From contig NZ_CP019632.1 in NCBI RefSeq assembly GCF_001999245.1, positions 30,446-94,445 of the forward strand: a stretch of 64,000 nt of DNA, read 5' to 3'. The stretch is from Roseibium algicola (lineage in GTDB: Bacteria > Pseudomonadota > Alphaproteobacteria > Rhizobiales > Stappiaceae). A program made the translations under genes and the position numbers. The notes below the pieces were generated by a model. That model was not told the origin of the DNA. It worked only from the letters and a program-made list of their open reading frames with translations, and did no database searches. Positions 36,736 to 45,234 of the stretch are shown one piece after another (the first letter of the stretch is position 1; each line of letters begins with the position of its first letter).

Positions 36736-38589
36736 ATGAAAACTCTCCTTGCCAGCGCGGTGATCTGCCTTGTTCCGGTCATCGCGCAAGCCACCGCAAT
36801 CAAAGAAGCCCTCTGGGCTCCACGTGCAGCCGCCTATCGGCACACCTTGTTTCTGGGAAACCTTTCCCCAGTCCCCTGGGAGAAAATCGAAGCCAGCTGG
36901 AACCGTGCCGTTCCAGGCAGCTCACTTCCGGATGCCGCGGTTTCCCGGGCAAGTGACGAGGAAGCCGCTGCTCTTAACAGTGCTCTTCAGGTGCAGGACA
37001 GGCAGGCGCTGTTTGAAGCGGCAACGGTCATCGTTGCTCAGGGGATACTGCGTCACCTGGAAAATGCGGATGCCGGGCTCGGAACTCCGGAAGCAGCCAC
37101 TGAGTTGGCCAAGGCCGAAACGCTTTACCGCGCCTTTGAAGATGCTATTCGCACCGTCGATGAGCCTGCCGCTCGCCAGCTTGGCAGGGCATGGCTCATC
37201 CTGAACTCGTCCCTAGGCAGTGGCGGCGTTCTGGGCCAAGGCGGACAGGAAAGCAACAAGTCAGAATTCGCAAACGCCCGCAAAGATGTTTCCGATTACA
37301 TTCGTACCAACTACCTGCCGGCAGAATTTGCAACCCGTGACAAGCTGGCTCCTGTTCCGGAAACGGTTTTCCTTTCTGGACAGGAAGTGAAACTGCCTGC
37401 AACATTGCCTCCGGGATCAAACATCGCCGATCAAAGCGAGCTGCCGCGCCTTATTCTTCAACTCGAGGAAGCCGGTGAAGACGAAGCCAACCTGCCGCTT
37501 GTCGCTTATGGCGACATGCTGTTTGACAGTCCTGAGATCTTCGGCGGTCCTGCGCAGGAACTCGGGATTGCCTGTTCCACCTGCCATAACAGATCCGACA
37601 TCAACAGGGAGTTCTTCATTCCGGGCCTCAGCTATCGCCCCGGGGGAATGGATGTCGACGGTGCCTTCTTCAATCCGATGTTCAATGACCGGAAGGACGA
37701 TCACCTCGATACGCCGTCGATGCGCGGTATACGGTTCACCGCGCCTTATGGCCGTGACGGACGCGAACCCAGTCTGCGCCGTTTCATCCGCAACGTGATC
37801 GTTACCGAATTTGCCGGCAAGGAGCCGACCCCGTTCCAGCTTGATGCGCTAGTCGCCTATGTCCGTGAGTTCGACTGGCTGCCGAATCCGCAAATCGACC
37901 GGGCAGGCCGGTTGACCGACAAGGCCTCCGACGCGGCAAAGCAGGGTGAAGCCATCTTCAACACTGATTTTCCAGGACTGAACGGCAAGTCCTGCGCGTC
38001 CTGCCACACGCCGGATCAGAATTTCACCGATGGACTGACACACGATATCGGCAGCTCGGAGCCACCCTTCCCCGGAGGCACGGCTACCGCCTTCGAAACG
38101 CCAACGCTGCGCAACATTAACTTCACCGCCCCCTATATGCATGATGGTTCGCTGCCGACGCTGGCCAGCGTTGTGGATTGGTTCAACGACACCAGGAATC
38201 TTGGGTTGGACGAAGAGCAACGAGCAGACCTGACGGCGTATCTGGAAGCCATCGGCGATGGCGAAGAGCCCTATCAGCGCTTTGAAGGCCGTGACAGTGT
38301 CTTCCGCCTGTCCTGGGAAGAGCTGACTACTTTCGCGTCAACCCTGGACACTCTTCTGCCCGCCCGCGATGTCCAGAATATCGCGTTGCTCATCGATACG
38401 GTTGCGCCGGATCTTGCAGCCGACGCCAGCGTGATGACCAATCAGGCGGCAAAATCCGAAATCTATGAACTCAGCGCCATCCTGAGGGCCGTGGGCGATG
38501 CCAGCGCTGAAGGTGACTGGGGCGACGCGGAACAGCAATGGCAAAAGTTCAAGACCATGCAGGCCGCAATTGACGAGAGGATGTTTTGA
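36736..38589 (+). CDS. Di-heme cytochrome c peroxidase/MauG-family protein
   Basis: 617 residues from ATG 36736, with signal peptide MKTLLASAVICLVPVIAQAT. Two c-type heme sites are CSTCH (near 280) and CASCH (near 420), with downstream Met/His regions such as TLRNINFTAPYMHDGSLPTL. An N-terminal ~240-residue extension is not recognised. The fold is of the CcpA/MauG family, which reduces peroxide or oxidises proteins. It is the first gene of an operon with PhnD/C/E-like transport genes, divergent from mntR. Confidence 0.85.
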   Translation: MKTLLASAVICLVPVIAQATAIKEALWAPRAAAYRHTLFLGNLSPVPWEKIEASWNRAVPGSSLPDAAVSRASDEEAAALNSALQVQDRQALFEAATVIVAQGILRHLENADAGLGTPEAATELAKAETLYRAFEDAIRTVDEPAARQLGRAWLILNSSLGSGGVLGQGGQESNKSEFANARKDVSDYIRTNYLPAEFATRDKLAPVPETVFLSGQEVKLPATLPPGSNIADQSELPRLILQLEEAGEDEANLPLVAYGDMLFDSPEIFGGPAQELGIACSTCHNRSDINREFFIPGLSYRPGGMDVDGAFFNPMFNDRKDDHLDTPSMRGIRFTAPYGRDGREPSLRRFIRNVIVTEFAGKEPTPFQLDALVAYVREFDWLPNPQIDRAGRLTDKASDAAKQGEAIFNTDFPGLNGKSCASCHTPDQNFTDGLTHDIGSSEPPFPGGTATAFETPTLRNINFTAPYMHDGSLPTLASVVDWFNDTRNLGLDEEQRADLTAYLEAIGDGEEPYQRFEGRDSVFRLSWEELTTFASTLDTLLPARDVQNIALLIDTVAPDLAADASVMTNQAAKSEIYELSAILRAVGDASAEGDWGDAEQQWQKFKTMQAAIDERMF

Positions 38590-39446
38590 TGCTGAACCGC
38601 CGTACGTTCTTGGCCGCTGCCTCCGCCAGCTTCGTCCTGCCGGCTTTTGCCGCCGAGGAGGGTCTGACCTTGGCCTTCATACCGCAGGAGAACCCGGAAA
38701 AGCTTCTGGGAGATATCAAAGTCATCACCGGCTGGCTTTCGGAGCAAATGAGCGTCCCCGTCACCGGTTTCGTCACTTTTGACCATGCAGCCGCCGTCGA
38801 GGCGCTTCGAAACGGCGATGCTGACATTTCCTTCATGGGCGCCCTGCCATTTGTTCTCGCGGAAGATCAGCTCGGAGCGGTACCGCTTTTGTCGGAAGTC
38901 TACCGGGGTCAGCCCAGCTACTCCGGACGAGTCTTCGTCCGCAAGGACAGCGGCATTGAAACCCTTGCCGATCTCAAGGGGCGTGACATTGCCTTCGCAG
39001 ACCCTGTATCGGAATCCGGTTATATCTATCCGCTGGATCTGTTTGTCCGCGAGGGCCTGATTGCCGATGCGGCGGATGCCGACAGCTTCTTCGGCAGGAA
39101 ATTCTTTGCCGGTGGATACCAGCAGGCGATGCAGGCCATGGCAAACGGATTGGTCGATGCCTCCGGAGCGAGCCAATATGCGGACCTCTTTTTAACACCG
39201 GACCAGCAGGCAGAAGTCAGGGTTCTGGCGGAATCGGAACAGATCCCGAGTCATGCGGTCATTGCACGCCCCGGCCTTGATGCCGGATTGCAGGCAAAGT
39301 TCGTTAAGGTGATGCTCAGCCTGAACGATCCGGAAAACCGCTACCTGCTGGCCTATCTCTACGGCCCGGACGGTTACGTTACCGCCGACCCGGAAGTCTA
39401 TGAAGGCGTTCGCGAAACCGCGCGGCGCTATGGTTTCCTGAAATGA
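38589..39446 (+). CDS. PhnD-like ABC-transporter substrate-binding protein
   Basis: 285 residues; the ATG overlaps the upstream stop (TGATG). An N-terminal Tat-like signal (NRRTFLAAASASFVLPAFA) is followed by a type 2 periplasmic binding fold, LAFIPQENPEKLLGDIKVI and FMGALPFVLAED, close to PhnD. PhnD binds phosphonates, but relatives bind other oxyanions or metal complexes. The MntR and di-heme neighbours suggest a different ligand. Confidence 0.85.
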   Translation: MLNRRTFLAAASASFVLPAFAAEEGLTLAFIPQENPEKLLGDIKVITGWLSEQMSVPVTGFVTFDHAAAVEALRNGDADISFMGALPFVLAEDQLGAVPLLSEVYRGQPSYSGRVFVRKDSGIETLADLKGRDIAFADPVSESGYIYPLDLFVREGLIADAADADSFFGRKFFAGGYQQAMQAMANGLVDASGASQYADLFLTPDQQAEVRVLAESEQIPSHAVIARPGLDAGLQAKFVKVMLSLNDPENRYLLAYLYGPDGYVTADPEVYEGVRETARRYGFLK

Positions 39447-40213
39447 GTGTTGCCGCCGCCCTTTGCGATGTTACGCATCAGTTCGATGAGCATCCAGCCC
39501 TGTCGAATATCTCCCTGACCCTGAAGGAAGGAGAGACCGTTGCGTTTCTGGGGCCGTCAGGGGCGGGAAAGTCAACCCTGCTGGCACTTCTCGACGGGCG
39601 GTTGCGGAACTGGCGCGGTACGGCAGAAGTTCTGGAGACACCTTACTCGGCGACAGCACGTCCCCCGAGAGATGCAAGATCGGAGGTAGGCTTCATTTTC
39701 CAGGAATTCGCGCTGGTTGACCGGTTGAGCGTTTACCAGAACGTGATGAACGGAAGGCTTGGCCGGATGCGGACCTGGCAATCGCTCTGGAGCCGCTTCG
39801 GTGAACGCGATCACCTTGTCGTCTCCGGTGTTCTGGAGGATACCGGATTGACCGATCTGGCCGCGCGCCGCGCGGACAAACTCTCCGGCGGACAACGGCA
39901 ACGCACCGCCATCGCCCGGTGTCTGGCCCAGGAACCGAAACTGATCCTGGCAGACGAACCGGTCAGCAATCTCGACCCGGCCAATGCCGAGAAAATTCTC
40001 GGCCTGATTACAGGTGCTGCCCGCAAACGCGGCATCACCGTCGTCTTCAGCTCGCATCAGCCGGAGCTGTCACAGCGTTTCGCCGATCGCATCATCGGCC
40101 TGCGCGACGGCAAACTGCTCTTCGACCGGCCTTCGGGGCAGGTAAGCGCTGCCGATATTTCGGAGCTTTATCATGGCGCGTCTCCGAGCGCCGAACTGCG
40201 TGTGGTGAGTTGA
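39443..40213 (+). CDS. PhnC-like ABC-transporter ATPase
   Basis: 256 residues with Walker A GPSGAGKST, the signature KLSGGQRQRTAIARCLAQEP, Walker B LILADEP and the switch His in FSSHQ. Overlaps the phnD-like stop by 4 bp. It energises the PhnE-like permease. Confidence 0.9.
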   Translation: MSVAAALCDVTHQFDEHPALSNISLTLKEGETVAFLGPSGAGKSTLLALLDGRLRNWRGTAEVLETPYSATARPPRDARSEVGFIFQEFALVDRLSVYQNVMNGRLGRMRTWQSLWSRFGERDHLVVSGVLEDTGLTDLAARRADKLSGGQRQRTAIARCLAQEPKLILADEPVSNLDPANAEKILGLITGAARKRGITVVFSSHQPELSQRFADRIIGLRDGKLLFDRPSGQVSAADISELYHGASPSAELRVVS

Positions 40214-40956
40214 TGTCGCGCACCGTGACCTGGCTTGTGCTGGCCGCTGCCATCTTGTGGTCACTGGGAAGCGCAGATATGGGATTGGAAAAGCTCCCCG
40301 GCGCAAAGGCGCGCCTGGGCGAATTTTTCGGCCGGATGCTGCCGCCAGACATGTCCATTTGGCCGGAAGTTTTGCAAGGTCTGGCGGAGACCCTGCGCAT
40401 TGCCATTCTGGGAACTTTCTTCGCCGTCCTGTTTTCCGTCGTTCTTGGCATTTTGGCAGCGGAAACACTGGTTCCGCCGGCAATCTGGCGGCCCGTCCGA
40501 TCGCTGCTTGCGATCGTGCGGGCAATTCCGCTGATCCTGGTTGCCATGCTGATGGTCGGTGCAGTCGGCCTTGGACCGTTGCCCGGTATCCTGGCAGTGA
40601 CATTTCACGCAACGGGCATGCTGGCGAAATTTTACGCAGAGGCGATCGATACCGTCTCGCCCGAACCGGTGAAGGCACTGGAAAGCGCGGGCGCCAACAG
40701 ATTACAGCAACTGCGCTGGGGGATCTGGCCGCAAATGGCGCCGCTGGTTCTGCGCGATACCGTCTTCCGGTTCGAACTGAATTTGCGCGAGAGCCTGATC
40801 CTCGGCGTCGTCGGCGCAGGCGGCATCGGTCTATATATTCAGACCTACGTCCGCTCGTTTCAGTACGACAAGGCAGCGACGGTGACGCTGGCGATCATCA
40901 TTCTTGTGCTGCTATCAGAAGCCGTGAACACCGCTTTGCAGAAACGCTTCTCCTGA
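40213..40956 (+). CDS. PhnE-like ABC-transporter permease
   Basis: 247 residues. The ATG shares a base with the upstream stop (TGATG). There are five to six membrane segments and the EAA-type cytoplasmic loop SAGANRLQQLRWGIWPQMAP. Completes a PhnDCE-type importer; phosphonate-degradation genes are absent. Confidence 0.9.
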   Translation: MSRTVTWLVLAAAILWSLGSADMGLEKLPGAKARLGEFFGRMLPPDMSIWPEVLQGLAETLRIAILGTFFAVLFSVVLGILAAETLVPPAIWRPVRSLLAIVRAIPLILVAMLMVGAVGLGPLPGILAVTFHATGMLAKFYAEAIDTVSPEPVKALESAGANRLQQLRWGIWPQMAPLVLRDTVFRFELNLRESLILGVVGAGGIGLYIQTYVRSFQYDKAATVTLAIIILVLLSEAVNTALQKRFS

Positions 40957-41120
40957 TTAGATGTGCAGCTTTTCGAACTGATCATGATGTCCAAAGAAGC
41001 TGCGACCCTAAAAACGCAACTAATTCCGAAGCCTAATCAGCGGGCTCCTTCCTCACTGTTCTGCGCATCAATTAAGACCGCGGTCCCAGAGGAAGGCTCC
41101 AGGACGTCTAGAGTAAACCG

Positions 41121-41738
41121 TTACTTCCTTGGTACGCTGGCAACAGTGGTCACGCGGGCGTCGTCAATCCCGGTCCAAAGCGCGGCGGAATACGGAGATT
41201 GACGTTTAATGTATCGGTACGGCGTCGAATACCAAGGCAGAACTGTTTCAGCTTGGTTGTCCAATATCATGTCCCCGTAGTCCGTGCGGACTGTCAGCAC
41301 AGCATGACCACCATTCTGGAGGTCCTTTGCGACGGTGATTAGCAGAGTGCTGCGCGGCCATCCCGCATTTAGAAGCTCTCGTTGCTTTTCAAGGACATAT
41401 TCCTCACAATCTCCATATCCGTCGTCTGGGTAGGTCCAATACTCTGGTTTGCCATAGAGATCGTCATCGGTCATTGGCCGAACACGACGATTTACATCCG
41501 TGTTAATCGCGAGCAATTCCTGCCATCTTTCTTCCGTAAATTTTACGACGACCGGCTCATAGCGTTCATTTGAACAAGCACCAATGTTGTCTCGGCAAAA
41601 CTGTACGTATCCGATGGGTGCTTTGACGTCTTGTTTCATGTCCATAAAGCGCCCGGGATCGGCTGACGCAGACGCGGAAGAAGTTACCAACAATGCCAGA
41701 AAAGTTGTTGGCAGAAGTATATTTTGTAGTCTTTTCAT
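41121..41738 (-). CDS. Bacterial transglutaminase-like cysteine peptidase (BTLCP)
   Basis: 205 residues from MKRLQNILLPTTFLALLVTS (ATG 41738), which starts a signal peptide. The Cys-His-Asp triad is seen in GYGDCEEYVLEKQ, GGHAVLTVRT and ILDNQ. BTLCP proteins are periplasmic cysteine peptidases of unclear substrate, often with biofilm or envelope functions (LapG is a relative). It lies within the envelope island. Confidence 0.85.
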   Translation of the reverse strand: MKRLQNILLPTTFLALLVTSSASASADPGRFMDMKQDVKAPIGYVQFCRDNIGACSNERYEPVVVKFTEERWQELLAINTDVNRRVRPMTDDDLYGKPEYWTYPDDGYGDCEEYVLEKQRELLNAGWPRSTLLITVAKDLQNGGHAVLTVRTDYGDMILDNQAETVLPWYSTPYRYIKRQSPYSAALWTGIDDARVTTVASVPRK

Positions 41739-42279
41739 CCCAAAGCCCTCCCTTAAGGCTGGCTTCACGATGTCATCTTGAATTTTATTTTAATAAAAGC
41801 TTCTCAGTAAGTATTGAGCCAAATAAAAAGAAATATAAACTAATATTTGAATTACATTTTACTATAATTCTAATTAGACTTGTCTAAAATTTTATCTTTC
41901 TCCTGCAACAAACTGATATGCTTACATTTCTTCCGTTGATGGTCCTTGAATTAAATAAAGGAGGATTTGGCGTGCACCCTGACAATCAAGAGCTTAAAAA
42001 GAAATCCAGAAGGCAATTCAGGTGAATATTTCGGCAAGTTTTTTGAAGGCAGAGCAACCCATTGATTGGATCGCCGCGACCAAACGAGGTTCCACAGCAT
42101 ACGTCCAACAACTACAGGCGGCCTGATCCCGCTCGTGACAATTCAACCTTTTTGAGAATGGCCTTACGGCCGAAAAAGACGGCCCTCGCAGAGGGCCTCT
42201 CACTGCTACCTTGGAAAAACAATCCAACACAGTTCCAACGTCGTATGTACAGTACCGATATGTTGGCTGGGTATAGTCG
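41739..42279. other. AT-rich gap between BTLCP gene and dedA pseudogene
   Basis: Mostly AT-rich (41780-41950) with no supported ORF. A short perfect dyad GGCCCTC-GCA-GAGGGCC lies at 42181-42197 without a U-tract. Nothing else recognised. Confidence 0.4.
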
Positions 42280-42863
42280 ATGGACGCACTTGAAGAATGG
42301 ATCAGAGTAAATTCGTACTTGGTATACGGGATACTATTTTTTTATTGTGCGATGAAAAGTGGGGCTCTGCCGCTGTTTGCTGCTATCTTTGCCAGCACTG
42401 ATGATCTTTCGATATTTGCAGTATCTGCGGCATCCTTTCTTGGCGGATACTTAGGTGATGAAGCACGGTTTTATCTTGCGCGGCGATATGGTGACTATTT
42501 GACAAGCCGGCTGCCAAGATTAGGTGTGATTGTCAAACGAGCTGAAGGCTTGCTTGCGAGGCACGGAGCCAAATACATTTTTTGTACCGATATCCAAAAG
42601 GTATGCGAACGATCGGCGCATTTCCGGTCGGGTTAAGCAATATGTCCTGGTTGCGTTTCACTGTTTTCAACGCAGGATCCGCTGCCTTGTGGACCACGTT
42701 GCTAGTTGCGTTTGGATATGTGTTTGGTGTTGCGATAGTAGAGACTGTAGAACGTAATTGGGGCTGGCTTAGCGTTGTCGCGATAGGGGTATTCGCACCT
42801 TTGGTTTGGCTTGTGTATCGCAATAATTTGACGAGTGCGCAAAAGGGATTAAGAACTCCCTAG
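42280..42863 (+). pseudogene. DedA/SNARE-associated membrane protein, frameshifted
   Basis: The first part (to about 42582) has FLGGYLGDEARFYLARRYGD and ARHGAKYIF of the DedA family. The match continues in the next frame as YRYPKGMRTIGAFPVGLSNM, then two membrane segments. The break sits at a run of six T (42578-42583), and adding one T would restore one frame. DedA proteins flip undecaprenyl phosphate or similar lipids. It may be a true pseudogene, sequencing error or slippage site. Confidence 0.8.
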
Positions 42864-43111
42864 TGTCAAAAACAAAAAATAACCACTTTTCCGGACAATC
42901 AAATGTACGGTCGATGTGCTCGCATTTGTAACAGCTCTGTTCTGTCCTTGTTGCGAGAGAACCAGAAGACCTCAACGATTCCTATTGCGAGGAAACCGAA
43001 CAATGAACGTTGCCCTCCTGAGATGCGAGTATTCTAGCGAAATGTCAGGTAGTTATGCGTCCGGAGATATTTGAACCGGCACAATTCGCCCGGAGGATCC
43101 TGAGTGTGAGC

Positions 43112-44092
43112 ATGACAATTTTCATGCTTCTGCTCGCGGGATGTGTAGGTTCGTCAATTGAAATGGAATCGCGCGGAGAAATTGCAATTCCACATGAGGT
43201 CAAGGCGTTGATGCGCAACAAAGGGGTCGAGGGATCAGATCCCGTCTTCATCCGAATTTTCAAACAGGAAAGTGAGCTTGAGGTTTGGAAAAAAAGGCGC
43301 GCCGGTGATTATGTTCTTCTAAAAACATACGAGATGTGTCGTTGGTCCGGCGATCTGGGTCCCAAACGAGCCGAGGGTGATCGCCAGGCACCTGAAGGCA
43401 TATATGAAGTCACGCTGGGGAGGCTTAATCCCAACTCTAAGTATTTCCTTTCATTTGATTTGGGGTATCCGAACAAACTTGAACGCGCGAAGGGTTACTC
43501 TGGAACTGCGCTCATGGTCCACGGAGCCTGCTCGTCTTCCGGGTGCTTCGCAATCACAGACGAGCAAATCACCGAAGTGTATGCTCTAGTTCGGGACGCA
43601 TTGCGCGCCGGGCAACCTTCCGTGCAGGTGCAATCACTCCCTTTTCGTATGACACCTGAAAATCTTGCGAGGCACTACGACAATCCAAACCTCAGTTTCT
43701 GGCTGGATCTCAAAGAAGCTTCCACCACGTTCGAAGTCCTGCGGCGTCCGCCAGAATTCCGGTTTTGTGAAGGAAGATATCGTTTTGGCGCAGCAAAAAA
43801 CCCAGGAGCTGACTACGGCCCCCTTGGACAGTGCCCGCAGTTGGAACCACCACCGCAAAAAGTTTCAGAAAAGATCGCTGCTGACCTAAGCTCAGTTGAA
43901 CAACTTCGGGAAGGGGGCGGCAATATCGTAAGTTCTTACGCCGACGGTGGAATGCACTCTAGGTTTCGAAATGTTCTTTTGGAAAAGGGAGCTGAATTCC
44001 TCGCGAGGAAAACATCGAGTAGCGCCGTACCGGTTAGCAGACCAAAGGCAGCACTGTCCGACCCATACAGACCTTTGCTGTCTCAGCAATGA
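43112..44092 (+). CDS. YafK-like L,D-transpeptidase lipoprotein
   Basis: 326 residues from ATG 43112 (MTIFMLLLAGCVGSS), with a lipobox LLAGC; a start at 43055 is possible. The catalytic motif is MVHGACSSSGCFAITDE, the YafK/DpaA-type variant of YkuD (H...S/TxGC). The C-terminal third is unrecognised. This enzyme makes or removes bonds to the meso-DAP of peptidoglycan. Confidence 0.8.
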   Translation: MTIFMLLLAGCVGSSIEMESRGEIAIPHEVKALMRNKGVEGSDPVFIRIFKQESELEVWKKRRAGDYVLLKTYEMCRWSGDLGPKRAEGDRQAPEGIYEVTLGRLNPNSKYFLSFDLGYPNKLERAKGYSGTALMVHGACSSSGCFAITDEQITEVYALVRDALRAGQPSVQVQSLPFRMTPENLARHYDNPNLSFWLDLKEASTTFEVLRRPPEFRFCEGRYRFGAAKNPGADYGPLGQCPQLEPPPQKVSEKIAADLSSVEQLREGGGNIVSSYADGGMHSRFRNVLLEKGAEFLARKTSSSAVPVSRPKAALSDPYRPLLSQQ

Positions 44093-44131
44093 CTTTTTGG
44101 TGTTGTGAAGGATGTAATCGGAGCCTCGGCC

Positions 44132-44884
44132 TTAGCGAAGCATTCGCGCAACGGGCAGAATGATAACGAGGAGCAATGGCTGGTGAACCAAGTATATCAA
44201 TAAACTGTTTCGCCCCATCCAAGACAGGATCCTGGTCAGTTTGGTATTGTGCAGATCAGGAAATGAGCGTGAATCGCCGTTTTTGATATAAAAAATCTTG
44301 GCTAGAAAAATGCCGATCAAGGTCAATCCGGCCCATGGCAGAATTGGAACGAAATCGTTGCTGGGTGGGGGGGAACTAGACACGCCAATCCATGCGAGCC
44401 ACCGGGTGTTGAACAGTTCCAATTTTACGAACTGCGGCAGGATGAGTAAGCCGGTTCCCGAGATTAGTGAGACCAGGGCGGGCAAATTTAGAAATAAAAC
44501 ACCAAAAAGAGAAGAAACCGCAATCGCGTGCAAGATGCCGAAAAAAATGTAAGTCTGCGGAAACGCGATCCACGTGACCAATGAAATCGAAATCGCAGCT
44601 GCACCGATCATCGTCACACGTCTTACAAATCTGCTAAACTTGAGCCCTTTTCTGTGCGCAAGGACAAGGCTCACGCCGACTAGAAACATGAAGGTTCCGG
44701 CGAGCAAGCGGCCGAATGCAAGCCATACAGGATGGAACGCGAATCCGTCGATTAATCCCGAAAACTCCAGATCCCAAACAATATGAAAAAGCACAACGCC
44801 AAAAATAGCGATACCTCGCACGGTATCGATCAGCAAAACTCGCTGATTTGATAGACTTTCGTCATCATTGTCTGGACTAATCAT
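44132..44884 (-). CDS. DUF1624 membrane protein (heparan-alpha-glucosaminide acetyltransferase-like)
   Basis: 250 residues, six to seven membrane segments. IDTVRGIAIFGVVLFHIVWD is the conserved DUF1624 start (RG...FH). Related proteins transfer acyl groups across the membrane to sugars. Converges with the YafK-like gene. Confidence 0.75.
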   Translation of the reverse strand: MISPDNDDESLSNQRVLLIDTVRGIAIFGVVLFHIVWDLEFSGLIDGFAFHPVWLAFGRLLAGTFMFLVGVSLVLAHRKGLKFSRFVRRVTMIGAAAISISLVTWIAFPQTYIFFGILHAIAVSSLFGVLFLNLPALVSLISGTGLLILPQFVKLELFNTRWLAWIGVSSSPPPSNDFVPILPWAGLTLIGIFLAKIFYIKNGDSRSFPDLHNTKLTRILSWMGRNSLLIYLVHQPLLLVIILPVARMLR

Positions 44885-45234
44885 TTCGCTCGTAGTTAAA
44901 CCTTTTTCGGCCTCAGAAAACGTGCGTAGTTAATCATTTTTCCTAACCGGGAAGACCTGCAATCCCAGTTTGGTGGACCGACTCAGAATTCTAAGTCAAC
45001 GAGTGGTGCTGAAAAACCCCGATCAATTTTGGCTACGATTGCTTAACTATTCTGGGTCGTCAAAGTCCACCAAGCACCTGACGATGGCCAAAGATACAGT
45101 TTTGTCGCAAAGTTTTCTTCTGCGGTTTTATCTAGTCTGATAACCTGTATGGCGTTCATATTGTCTCAGCAATATCGGTTAGAGTTGATTTAGTCGTCCA
45201 AAATGCAGCGCATCCAGCTCCAGCTCGCTCGAGT
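44885..45234. other. Gap between DUF1624 and the metal ATPase gene
   Basis: Mixed sequence with no supported ORF, terminator or RNA gene. It contains the DUF1624 upstream region and the 3' flank of the P1B ATPase. Confidence 0.4.

Noticed and set aside
42181..42197. Terminator or attachment site
   Set aside because: The 7-bp dyad has no U-tract and no gene ends nearby on either strand.
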